DNA from: Promicromonospora iranensis | GTDB lineage: Bacteria; Actinomycetota; Actinomycetes; Actinomycetales; Cellulomonadaceae | Assembly: GCF_028994805.1 (NCBI RefSeq) | Contig: NZ_JAJQQP010000004.1 | Span: 1-64,000 of the forward strand | Direction: 5' to 3' | Length of the DNA stretch: 64,000 nucleotides | Part shown: positions 33,031-42,825 of the stretch, piece by piece | Layout of the letters: each line of letters begins with the position of its first letter | Numbering within the stretch: position 1 is the stretch's first letter | Program-made: the position numbers and the translations under genes | Notes under the pieces: model-generated | Databases searched by the model: none | The model's input: the letters and a program-made list of their open reading frames with translations, nothing else | Told to the model about the DNA's origin: nothing

Positions 33031-34377
33031 TCACCAGTTGGGCGTGACCCCCGGGAGGTTGCGCGGCAGCGCGACGTCCTTCGGGTGGTAGACGTACGTG
33101 ATGCCGTCGGTAGAGGTCTGCCACACACGCTCGAAGTTCTCCCGCGTGTACACCGAGCGCACCGCCTCGTTGCTCGCCTTGTTCGGGTCGTTGATGATCG
33201 GGTCGCCGTCGGCGGTGAAGCCGACCAGCGTGACGAGGTGCCCGTTGGTGCCGTAGCCGGCCTCGGGCATCTCCTCCTCCTCGAAGCTGATCGAGACGAT
33301 GAGCGGGATCCCGGCCTCGATGAACTTCTCCGCCTCCGCCAGGGAGCGTAGGCGGGTCACGAACGACTTCAGGCCGAACGTGCTCGCGTAGGCCGCGTTG
33401 AACGGCCAGTTGCCCGCACCCTCGTAGGTGTAGTCCCACGTGCGCATGGCGGCGTAGTCGACCTGCGGGTCGCCGTTCGGGGCCTCGATGCCCTCCAGCT
33501 CCTCGGCCGGCACCTCGCGCCCGTAGTAGTAGAGCACCATGGTCGACGACGTCGGCGAGCACCACACCTGGCCGCCGCCCCCGAACTCGGGGTACTCGCC
33601 GCGGTGGATGTTCTGGCTGAACTGCGGCACGTCGAGCGCTACCTCGCGCCCGAGCGTGAAGTCGGTGGTGCCCGTGTAGTGCGAGTCGGGCAGGTACTCG
33701 TTGGTCATGGTGCTCACCGAGTCCAGCCGCGGGGAGACCCGGGTGCCCTCCGGCCGGTACAGCGTCGCCCGGGTCTGGAACGCGTTCGGCTCACGGCCCG
33801 ACTTCGCGACGTAGGTGTCCGTGAAGAGATAGGCGTCCGCGTCGGTCTGACCGTTCACGGACGTGCGGTGGATGTCGCCGACGCTTCCGTCGGCGGGCGC
33901 GAACTCGGCACCCGACGCCCAGCGGCTCATCACGAACCACTTGGTCCACGTCCCGTCGGCCTTGCGCCCACGGAACTCGATCTCCACCCAGGTGCCGGTG
34001 GGCGTGTCCGCGTTCCACGAGCTCACGGACTCGTCGATCGGGTACCCGGTCTCGACGACCGGCGAGGTCCACCTGCCCGTCTCGTAGGTGACGGGAGTAC
34101 CGTCCCCGAACGGGTCCGTGTACTCGACGGTGTCGCCCTGACCACGCAGCACGAGCCCGCCCTTGGCGCCCGGCCGCAGGTTCGAGGTCTTGCCCGCTCG
34201 CAGCTCGCGGTACCCGTCCCAGGCGGTCAGCGTGATCTGGTTGTCCGACGCCGCCGTGGTGTCCTCGGGCGATCCGCTCGCCGGCACCGCACTCGCCACG
34301 ATCCCTGCCTGCACCACGAGCGCTCCCGTCGCCGCCAGCGCGAACGCCCTGGTCCGCAGCTTCCTTCGTATCGACAT
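33031..34377 (-). CDS. Secreted C39-like cysteine peptidase family protein
   Basis: 448 residues from the ATG ending at 34377, chosen because GGAGGT lies just upstream; the open frame extends much further but overlaps thiC. A signal peptide is evident (KLRTRAFALAATGALVVQAG, cleavage near ASG). The peptidase_C39_2 domain in the C-terminal half has the catalytic Cys in GGGGQVWCSPTSSTMVL, the His in YGTNGHLVTLVGF, and DPIINDPN. Family members cleave peptides or wall-linked substrates outside the cell. Convergent with the amidase gene, suggesting a shared cell-wall setting. Confidence 0.85.
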   Translation of the reverse strand: MSIRRKLRTRAFALAATGALVVQAGIVASAVPASGSPEDTTAASDNQITLTAWDGYRELRAGKTSNLRPGAKGGLVLRGQGDTVEYTDPFGDGTPVTYETGRWTSPVVETGYPIDESVSSWNADTPTGTWVEIEFRGRKADGTWTKWFVMSRWASGAEFAPADGSVGDIHRTSVNGQTDADAYLFTDTYVAKSGREPNAFQTRATLYRPEGTRVSPRLDSVSTMTNEYLPDSHYTGTTDFTLGREVALDVPQFSQNIHRGEYPEFGGGGQVWCSPTSSTMVLYYYGREVPAEELEGIEAPNGDPQVDYAAMRTWDYTYEGAGNWPFNAAYASTFGLKSFVTRLRSLAEAEKFIEAGIPLIVSISFEEEEMPEAGYGTNGHLVTLVGFTADGDPIINDPNKASNEAVRSVYTRENFERVWQTSTDGITYVYHPKDVALPRNLPGVTPNW

Positions 34378-34511
34378 GCCTACCTCCATGTCCGTGCCCA
34401 CTACTGGGTGGAGCGAGCCATGAGGCTTCTTTATCAGAGCCGGGGCCCCGACAGAAGGGTTTGTGGTTCTGGGGTCGAGCCCTGCCGCCCAGGGTGCTAG
34501 CCTCGGCGGCG

Positions 34512-36387
<1,876 letters not shown>

Positions 36388-36392
36388 CCCGC

Positions 36393-36455
36393 CGTTGAGT
36401 GCTGGATATTTGCGGGCCGGCGCCTGCTGAACTCACAAATATCCAGCACTCAACG
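36393..36455. terminator. 20-bp hairpin between thiC and the LacI gene
   Basis: CGTTGAGTGCTGGATATTTG (36393-36412) and its exact complement CAAATATCCAGCACTCAACG (36436-36455) around a 23-base loop. The stem is A/T-richer than anything nearby. It lies between convergent genes; no long T-tract. Confidence 0.8.
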
Positions 36456-36463
36456 AGGGTCGG

Positions 36464-37585
36464 TCAGGTGAGGTCGGGGACCGGACCTGTCGTCGTGCCC
36501 TCGACCAGGGCCACGGGCAGCACCACCGACTCGGGCTCCTCGCCGGCGAGCAGCGCGATGACGGCCAGACCGAGCGCCCGGCCCTTCTCGACGAGCGGCT
36601 GGTGCACGCTGGTGAGCACGTCGGGGGAGAGCCACGGCAGGTCGAGCCCGTCGAACCCGGCCACCGACACGTCCTCGGGCACCCGCAGCCCGAGCTCGCG
36701 GGCGGCGATCACGGCGCCGGCGGCGAGCAGGTCGGAGTGGGCGATGATCGCCGTCGGGCGGTCCTTGGCGGGCGCCCACTCGGACAGGATCTCGGTGGCG
36801 GCGTCGCGCCCGTGCTCCACGAGCGAGGCCGGTGTCTCCCACGAGATGACGGGCTCGACGACGTCCCGCACCCCGGCCAGCCGGTTGCGGGTGGGCGTGC
36901 GCTCGGCGGCGGCGAGCCGGTCGGCGTCGACGGGCCCGGACCGCTCGTCCCGCCCGAACGGCAGCGTGATCTCCGCGATCCGCGTGTGCCCGAGCTCGAC
37001 CAGGTGCCGTACCGCCTCGGCGGCACCCCGGCGGTCGTCGACGCTCACGACAGGGACGCCCGTCACCTCGTGCCCCTCGCCGATGACGACGGGTACGCCC
37101 CGGCGCTGCAGCGCGGCGAGGTTGGGGTCGTCCTTCAGGGTGCCCCACACGAGCACGGCGACGTCCATCGCCGCGGCCTCGACCAGCGGGTCGACGGCGG
37201 GCGGCAGCCCGGCCTCGGCCGCGAGCCCGACCGCGTGCGCGGTGGCGCCCTGCGGCATACCGGGCACGAGCAGCACGCCCAGCCCTTGCTCACCGATCGC
37301 GGAGACCAGGCCGTGCAGCACCTGGGTGGAGACCGGGTCCCGGAACGACCGGCCCAGCTGGTCGCCGATCACCACCCCCACGATCCCGGAGCGTCCCGAC
37401 CGGAGCTGACGCCCCAGGGGGTTGGGCCCGGAGTACTCCAGCTCGCGCGCGGCGGCCAGCACCTTCTCCCGGGTCTCGGGGGTGATCGGTCCCGCACCCG
37501 AGAAAGCGAGCGACGCGGTGGAGACGGAGACACCTGCCAGCTCGGCGACCTTCGCGAGGGTCGGTCGTACGTTCTGGCGGCTCAT
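36464..37585 (-). CDS. LacI family transcriptional regulator
   Basis: 373 residues from the ATG ending at 37585, with GAAGGAAC upstream. The LacI helix-turn-helix and hinge are clear: TLAKVAELAGVSVSTASLAF then SGAGPITPETREKVLAAARE and LEYSGPNPLGRQLRSG. The periplasmic-binding-protein-like effector domain follows (IVGVVIGDQLGRSF, VSVAGFDGLDLPWLSPDVLT). It probably represses the divergent MFS gene and itself, with a sugar-like or nucleoside inducer. Confidence 0.9.
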   Translation of the reverse strand: MSRQNVRPTLAKVAELAGVSVSTASLAFSGAGPITPETREKVLAAARELEYSGPNPLGRQLRSGRSGIVGVVIGDQLGRSFRDPVSTQVLHGLVSAIGEQGLGVLLVPGMPQGATAHAVGLAAEAGLPPAVDPLVEAAAMDVAVLVWGTLKDDPNLAALQRRGVPVVIGEGHEVTGVPVVSVDDRRGAAEAVRHLVELGHTRIAEITLPFGRDERSGPVDADRLAAAERTPTRNRLAGVRDVVEPVISWETPASLVEHGRDAATEILSEWAPAKDRPTAIIAHSDLLAAGAVIAARELGLRVPEDVSVAGFDGLDLPWLSPDVLTSVHQPLVEKGRALGLAVIALLAGEEPESVVLPVALVEGTTTGPVPDLT

Positions 37586-37637
37586 CGCGGGTTCCTTCTC
37601 TCGATCGGGCACCGGTGGTGCAGGACCCAGGAATCTG

Positions 37638-37652
37638 CTGGGCTGATCCCAG
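37638..37652. promoter_or_regulatory. Possible LacI-type operator
   Basis: CTGGG-CTGAT-CCCAG inverted repeat, flanked by AATCT on the left and ATT on the right, in the 111-bp gap between the divergent LacI and MFS starts. The arms are short, so the call is tentative. Confidence 0.3.
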
Positions 37653-37696
37653 ATTGTGGCTTACGGTCGGGAGATTCAATCGCACCAAGGAGTTCC

Positions 37697-38941
37697 GTGC
37701 CTACTGCACACGCCGCCGCCCGCGCGGTCTTCGTCGTCTTCGCTGCCAGCGGGTTTGCCTTCGCGAGCTGGGCATCGCGCCTTCCGGCGGTCCGGGACGG
37801 CCTCTCCTTCTCCGAGCAGGACATGGGTCTGCTGCTGCTCACGGGCTCGATCGGGTCCGTCGCGGCCATCCCGCTCTCGGGCCTGGTCGCCGAGCGTTTC
37901 GGCACCGCTCGGACGGTGGTCGCCTTCGCGGGCGTCCTGGTGGCGGGGCTCGCGGTGGCCGGGTACGGCGTCGTCGTGGACGAGCACCTCGCGGTGCGGC
38001 TCGGCCTGATCCTGTTCGGTGTGGGCGCCGGCGTCTGGGACGCCGCGATGAACCTTGAGGGCGCGGCGGTGGAGCAGCGGCTCGGCCGTGCGGTCATGCC
38101 GGTCTTCCACGCCGGGTTCTCGTTCGGCACCGTGCTCGGCGCCGGCGTTGGCGCCCTGGTGGCGACCATCGGCGTCCCGGTGGTCTGGCACATCGTGTCG
38201 GCCGGGGTCGTCGCCCTGCTGTCGGTGCTGATCGCCGTCCGGTACTTCTCGCCGAGCGTCGTCGCGGCCGCCGTGCCGCACGGCGTGCCCACCGCCGGGG
38301 CGGGCAGCGCTGACGGTGCCGACCCGGGAGAGGTGACGCCGCCGACGTCGGGCGTGGCAGGGCTGGTCGCCGCCTGGCGGGAGCCGCGCACGCTGGCGAT
38401 CGGGCTGGTGGTGCTCAGTGCGGCCCTCACCGAGGGGGTGGCCAACGACTGGGTGAGCCTCGCGGTCGTGGACGGCTTCGAGACGTCCGACGGGATGGGC
38501 GCCGTGGGGCTCGCCGTCTTCCTCACCGCCATGACCACCGCCCGGCTCGCCGGGACGCGGGCCATCGACCGCTTCGGGCGGGTGCCCGTGCTCGTGATCT
38601 CCGCGGGACTGGCCTTCGTGGGTGTGCTGACGTTCGCCCTGGTCCCGGTCCTGTGGCTGGCCCTGATCGGGGTCGGCCTGTGGGGTCTCGGCGCGGCGAT
38701 GGGCTTTCCGATGGGCATGAGCGCGGCGTCCGACGAGCCGAAGCGGGCAGCGATGCGGGTGGCGGCGGTCTCGACCATCGCCTACACGGCGTTCTTCGTG
38801 GGGCCGCCGCTGATCGGGTTCGTCGCCCACGAGACGGGCTACCGCCTGGCCGTGCTGGTGCTGCTGGTCCCGATGGCGTTGGGGCTGGCCGTGGCCCGGT
38901 CCCTGCGTCCCCTGCCGACGGCGGCCGGTGTGAAGAGGTAG
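37697..38941 (+). CDS. MFS transporter (YbjJ/FucP-like)
   Basis: 414 residues from GTG 37697, preceded by AAGGAG at 37687. Twelve hydrophobic segments. The start AVFVVFAASGFAFASWASRL and LPAVRDGLSFSEQDMGLLLL is typical of YbjJ-like members, and the inter-domain motif ERFGTARTV is a motif-A equivalent. The central loop is long and proline/glycine-rich (PTAGAGSADGADPGEVTPPT). Substrate unknown; LacI control hints at a carbohydrate or nucleoside. Confidence 0.87.
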   Translation: MPTAHAAARAVFVVFAASGFAFASWASRLPAVRDGLSFSEQDMGLLLLTGSIGSVAAIPLSGLVAERFGTARTVVAFAGVLVAGLAVAGYGVVVDEHLAVRLGLILFGVGAGVWDAAMNLEGAAVEQRLGRAVMPVFHAGFSFGTVLGAGVGALVATIGVPVVWHIVSAGVVALLSVLIAVRYFSPSVVAAAVPHGVPTAGAGSADGADPGEVTPPTSGVAGLVAAWREPRTLAIGLVVLSAALTEGVANDWVSLAVVDGFETSDGMGAVGLAVFLTAMTTARLAGTRAIDRFGRVPVLVISAGLAFVGVLTFALVPVLWLALIGVGLWGLGAAMGFPMGMSAASDEPKRAAMRVAAVSTIAYTAFFVGPPLIGFVAHETGYRLAVLVLLVPMALGLAVARSLRPLPTAAGVKR

Positions 38942-39095
38942 TGCAGGGCGCGAGGCACACGGGTTCCGGCGGCGGGGCCGTCGGGACGAGCACAGAACAC
39001 GTCTGCCGACACCAGAAGGTTCCAGAATTGGCAGACATCACCCACGGCATGTCGAAGATGTCCACAAATCTATCGCGACAGGTAGATAGGCTTGC

Positions 39096-40292
39096 ATGGT
39101 GAGCCCATACCCGGCAGACACCGTCCAGGCGCAAGCGGTGGCCCCCAGCCTTGCCGACCTCACCACACTCCGCGTGGGTGGCCCGGCAGCCTCGTTCGTG
39201 GAGGCCGAGGAAGAGGCCGCTCTGATCGAGGCGGTGAGCACCGCCGACGATGACGGAGTGCCGCTGCTGGTCGTGGGTGGCGGCTCCAACCTGCTGGTGG
39301 CCGACGAGGGTTTTGACGGCGTCGTCGTGCGCGACACGCGCAGCGGTATCACTGTCGAGTCGGACGATTCCTGCGGTGGCGCCGTGGTGAGCGCCCCCGC
39401 CGGCCAGAACTGGGACGAGCTCGTGGAGCGCGCGGTCTTCGAGGGCTGGGTCGGTGTCGAGTCGCTCTCGGGCATTCCCGGGACGGTGGGCGCCGCCCCG
39501 GTGCAGAACATCGGCGCGTACGGCCAGGAGCTCTCCGGTGTCGTGTCGCTGGTCCGCACGTGGGACCGGGGCGAGCGACGGGTACGCACGTTCTCGGTGG
39601 GGCAGCTGGACTTCGGGTACCGCACGTCGCTGCTGAAGCGTTCGATGCACAGCGAGGGCCGGGACGAGGACCCCCGCGCTCCCTGGTACCCGTCGCCGCG
39701 CTACGTGGTGCTGGACGTCCAGTTCCAGTTCCGGCTCGGGACGTTCTCGGCGCCGGTCGGCTACGGGGAGCTGGCACGTCGCCTGGGCGTCGAGGTGGGG
39801 CAGCGCGCCCCGATGAAGGACGTCCGCGAGACGGTGCTGGGACTGCGGGGCGGCAAGGGCATGCTGCTCGACCGCCCGTCGTTCGGCGCGCAGCCGGACC
39901 ACGACCGCTGGAACTCGGGGTCCTTCTTCACCAACCCCGTGATCCCCGTGGAGCACCTCGCGCACCTGCCCGAGGACGCCCCTCGCTACCCCGTCCGCTC
40001 GTCGGCGCCGGAGACCAGCACGGGCCCGAGCCTCGGCGCGATCGACCCGGCGCTCGTGAAGACCAGCGCCGCCTGGCTCATCGAACGGGCGGGCTTCGGC
40101 AAGGGCTTCGGTCTGGCGGGGGAGCACAGCCCGGCGCGGCTGTCGACCAAGCACACCCTCGCGATGACCAACCGGGGCGGCGCCCGCGCCGAGGACGTCG
40201 TGGCCCTCGCCCGCGCGGTGCGCGACGGGGTCCGCGACCGGTTCGGCGTGACGCTGGTGCCGGAGACCGTCCTGGTGGGCGTCTCCCTCTGA
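39096..40292 (+). CDS. murB: UDP-N-acetylmuramate dehydrogenase
   Basis: 398 residues. It reduces UDP-GlcNAc-enolpyruvate to UDP-MurNAc with FAD and NADPH in peptidoglycan precursor synthesis. FAD motifs: TTLRVGGPAASFVEAE near the start, LLVVGGGSNLLVADEGFDG, and SLSGIPGTVGAAPVQNIGAY. The catalytic proton donor Ser is in WNSGSFFTNP, and the C-terminus has AGFGKGFGLAGEHSPARLST and HTLAMTN. Length is somewhat over the 350-residue norm because of a loop at about 185-200. It is followed at once by a large palindrome. Confidence 0.96.
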   Translation: MVSPYPADTVQAQAVAPSLADLTTLRVGGPAASFVEAEEEAALIEAVSTADDDGVPLLVVGGGSNLLVADEGFDGVVVRDTRSGITVESDDSCGGAVVSAPAGQNWDELVERAVFEGWVGVESLSGIPGTVGAAPVQNIGAYGQELSGVVSLVRTWDRGERRVRTFSVGQLDFGYRTSLLKRSMHSEGRDEDPRAPWYPSPRYVVLDVQFQFRLGTFSAPVGYGELARRLGVEVGQRAPMKDVRETVLGLRGGKGMLLDRPSFGAQPDHDRWNSGSFFTNPVIPVEHLAHLPEDAPRYPVRSSAPETSTGPSLGAIDPALVKTSAAWLIERAGFGKGFGLAGEHSPARLSTKHTLAMTNRGGARAEDVVALARAVRDGVRDRFGVTLVPETVLVGVSL

Positions 40293-40299
40293 CCGCTCC

Positions 40300-40375
40300 T
40301 GCCGAGGTAGTCCTCTGGCGAGGTAGTCACCCAGCGCGCACTGGGTGACTACCTCGCCGGAGGACTACCTCGGCA
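40300..40375. terminator. 35-bp stem palindrome after murB
   Basis: Two 35-base arms (40300-40334 and 40341-40375) with a CGCGCA loop and a single mismatch. Each arm carries two copies of GAGGTAGTC. It separates the convergent murB and L,D-transpeptidase genes and shares its words with the hairpin at 32932. Confidence 0.82.
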
Positions 40376-40381
40376 CGGGGG

Positions 40382-41437
40382 TCAGTAGACGACGACCGGG
40401 GTGCCCGACGGGGCGCCCCACGTGTCCCAGATCCAGTCCATCGCGCTGTTCGAGACGCGTACGCACCCGTGCGAGGCGGGGAACGCGGGCACCGACGCCG
40501 AGCCGTGCACCGCGATGCCGCCGGTGAAGAACTTGGGCCGCCACATGTCGCCCAGCTCGAGCGTGGACGAGTGCATCGCGTTCACCTCGCGGTACACCGC
40601 GAACGACCCGCGGGGCGTGTAGGCCGTGTACGTGGTGCCCTGCGCCTCATAGGTCTCCCCGTTGCCGGACGACGCGTTGATGGTCTTGACCACCTGGCCG
40701 TTCTCGACCGCCAGCACGAGCTGCCGGTCGATGTCGATCTCCAGAACCTTGCCGGACGACGTCCGGGCCCGGGGCACGACGCCGTCGTCCGCGGCCTTCT
40801 GCGTGGCGTCGCCGACCACGCCGTCGCGGTACAGGCCACCGGCCTTCTGCAGCGCGAAGATCGCCTGCTGCGTCTCGCTGCCGTACGCGTCGTCGACAGA
40901 GGTCACGAAGTAGCCGAGGTCCTTGAGCCGCTGCTGCAGCGTGCCCACCCGGTCGCTGACCTCGCCGTACTCGATGTAGTCGGGCTTCTCGGGTTCCTCG
41001 TCCTGGGACTCCTTGTCGCCGTCCTTGCCCTTGCCGTCCGACGTCCCGTCATCCTCTTCGGACGGGCTGTCGTCGCGCTTGCCGTCGCTCCCGCCCTCGG
41101 CATCAGCCTCGGCGTCGTCCGGTGCGCCACTGCCGTTGTCGGCGCCCTCACCCGCGCCGTCGTCGGTGCCCTCGTCAGCGCCGTCACCGCTCGCCTCGGG
41201 CGACGGCTCGCTCGGCGAGGCCTCCGGTTCCTGCTCCTCGGCGCCGGGGTCCTGGCCCGGGGTGCTCTCCTCCGGGCTGGGCGAGCTCGTCGCCGCCGTG
41301 TCCGCGGGGGGCTCCTGGCCGTCGCCGCAGCCCGAGAGCAGGCCCGCCGCCAGCGCTACCGCGCCCAGCGTGCCCATGACCTTCTTGCCGACATTCCTGC
41401 CCACATCGTGGGTCGGCCTACCGTGCATTACCCGCAT
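40382..41437 (-). CDS. L,D-transpeptidase (YkuD) lipoprotein with acidic linker
   Basis: 351 residues from the ATG ending at 41437, with GGAGGAG upstream. It has a signal with lipobox LLSGC, then a roughly 110-residue Asp/Glu/Gly/Ser-rich linker, a PG_binding_1 domain (RVGTLQQRLKDLGYFVTSVD), and the YkuD catalytic domain with HGSASVPAFP and SHGCVRVSN holding the active Cys. It forms 3-3 peptidoglycan crosslinks outside the membrane. The linker is highly acidic and low-complexity, which may span the wall. Convergent with murB. Confidence 0.9.
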   Translation of the reverse strand: MRVMHGRPTHDVGRNVGKKVMGTLGAVALAAGLLSGCGDGQEPPADTAATSSPSPEESTPGQDPGAEEQEPEASPSEPSPEASGDGADEGTDDGAGEGADNGSGAPDDAEADAEGGSDGKRDDSPSEEDDGTSDGKGKDGDKESQDEEPEKPDYIEYGEVSDRVGTLQQRLKDLGYFVTSVDDAYGSETQQAIFALQKAGGLYRDGVVGDATQKAADDGVVPRARTSSGKVLEIDIDRQLVLAVENGQVVKTINASSGNGETYEAQGTTYTAYTPRGSFAVYREVNAMHSSTLELGDMWRPKFFTGGIAVHGSASVPAFPASHGCVRVSNSAMDWIWDTWGAPSGTPVVVY

Positions 41438-41568
41438 CGTGACTCCTCCTCGGCCGCGCCTTCTGGGGTGGCGCGGCACCACACACACGAGACGACGTCG
41501 TCCCCTCGCGAGTGTCCTTTATCCCTGACTGACGCGCGGGCGCTCAGTACGGTTGGGTCGGTTGATCG

Positions 41569-42642
41569 TCACCCAATCGTGACTGTACCGCCCGGGTGGA
41601 GAGCATCCAGGCTATCGGCAGGGTCCGGCGAGAGCAGCCACGCGTCGACCTCGGCGAGGAGACGGGCCTTCGTGCCGGACGACGCCCGGCTCGCCCGGAT
41701 CGACGACGACGCCAGCGCGGCGAGCTCCCGGTCCGCGAAACCGTGTGCGCTCCGTGCGATCTCGTACTGGTCGACGAGCCGCGTCCCGAACAGCAGCGGG
41801 TCGTCGGCACCGAGCGCCACCAGGGCGCCGGCCTCCACCAGGGTGCGCAGCGGTACCTCGCTCGCCTCGCTGTACACGCCGAGGCCGATGTTCGAGCCGG
41901 GGTTCACCTCGAGGGCGACACCACGCTCCACGATGTCCGCGAGGACCCGCTCGTCCTCGGCGGCGCGCACGCCGTGCCCGATCCGGTCGGGGACGAGCTC
42001 CCGCATGACCTCGCTGATGTGGTCGGGGCCGAGCAGCTCGCCCCCGTGCGGCACCGCCGCGAGACCGGCACGTCGGGCGATGTCGAACGCGTGCCCGAAC
42101 TGGGACGTGTCCCCGCGGCGCTCGTCGTTCGACAGCCCGAACCCCACCACCTCGCCCACGCCGTCGCCCGCGTACCGGGCGGCGAGCCGGGCGAGCGTGC
42201 GCGCGTCGAGTGGGTGCCGCATGCGCGACGCCGCGATGATCACTCCCACCTCGATCCCGTGCGCTGCGCTCGCGGCCTTGGCGGCGTCGATGACGATCTC
42301 CACGGCCGGGGTGATGCCGCCGACGAACGTGGCGTAGGAGGTCGGGTCGACCTGGATCTCGAGCCGGCCGGAGCCCTCGGCGGCGTCGTCGGCCGCGGCC
42401 TCGTCGACCAGGCGGCGCATGTCGGCCTCCGAGCGCACGCACGCGCGGGCGGCGTCGTACAGGCGCTGGAAGCGGAACCAGCCACGCTCGGTGGCGGGCA
42501 GGCGCAGCGGGTCGTTGTCGATGAGCGCCTCGGGCAGCCGCACGTGGTACGCGGCCGCCATGTCGACGAGGGTGGGCACCCGCATGGATCCCGTGAAGTG
42601 GAGGTGGAGGTGCGCCTTGGGGAGGAGTGCGAGGTCTCGCAT
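41569..42642 (-). CDS. add: Adenosine deaminase family protein
   Basis: 357 residues from the ATG ending at 42642. Metal- and substrate-site motifs of the amidohydrolase-fold ADA family: KAHLHLHFTGSMR with the HxH zinc pair, VPHGGELLGP, DRIGHGVRAAEDE and LGADDPLLFG. The deaminase would turn adenosine into inosine. The residue after HLH is unusual (HFTGS instead of the typical HLDGS), so substrate preference may differ. Divergent from the kinase-like gene. Confidence 0.88.
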   Translation of the reverse strand: MRDLALLPKAHLHLHFTGSMRVPTLVDMAAAYHVRLPEALIDNDPLRLPATERGWFRFQRLYDAARACVRSEADMRRLVDEAAADDAAEGSGRLEIQVDPTSYATFVGGITPAVEIVIDAAKAASAAHGIEVGVIIAASRMRHPLDARTLARLAARYAGDGVGEVVGFGLSNDERRGDTSQFGHAFDIARRAGLAAVPHGGELLGPDHISEVMRELVPDRIGHGVRAAEDERVLADIVERGVALEVNPGSNIGLGVYSEASEVPLRTLVEAGALVALGADDPLLFGTRLVDQYEIARSAHGFADRELAALASSSIRASRASSGTKARLLAEVDAWLLSPDPADSLDALHPGGTVTIG

Positions 42643-42825
42643 CTGCGTAGTCTGGCAAAGCGGTGGTCCGACGGCAGCCGCGGTAGTGATACTCCGCACT
42701 ACTCACACATCTTGACGTCCAGCTTTGGTGCGCGTGCGCTCCGCTACGTATCCTGAGAAGAACATGCCCCAGATAGCCGAAATGACTGAATTGCTCGACG
42801 CGCAACCACGGACACCGGTGAACCA

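Noticed and set aside
38942-39095. A small gene between the MFS transporter and murB
   Set aside because: No frame with a start, RBS and sensible composition. It contains a small GTCTGCC/GGCAGAC inverted repeat and presumably the murB promoter.
40469-42337. A 622-codon plus-strand frame opposite the L,D-transpeptidase and adenosine deaminase
   Set aside because: It crosses two genes with convincing domains on the other strand and has no motif of its own.
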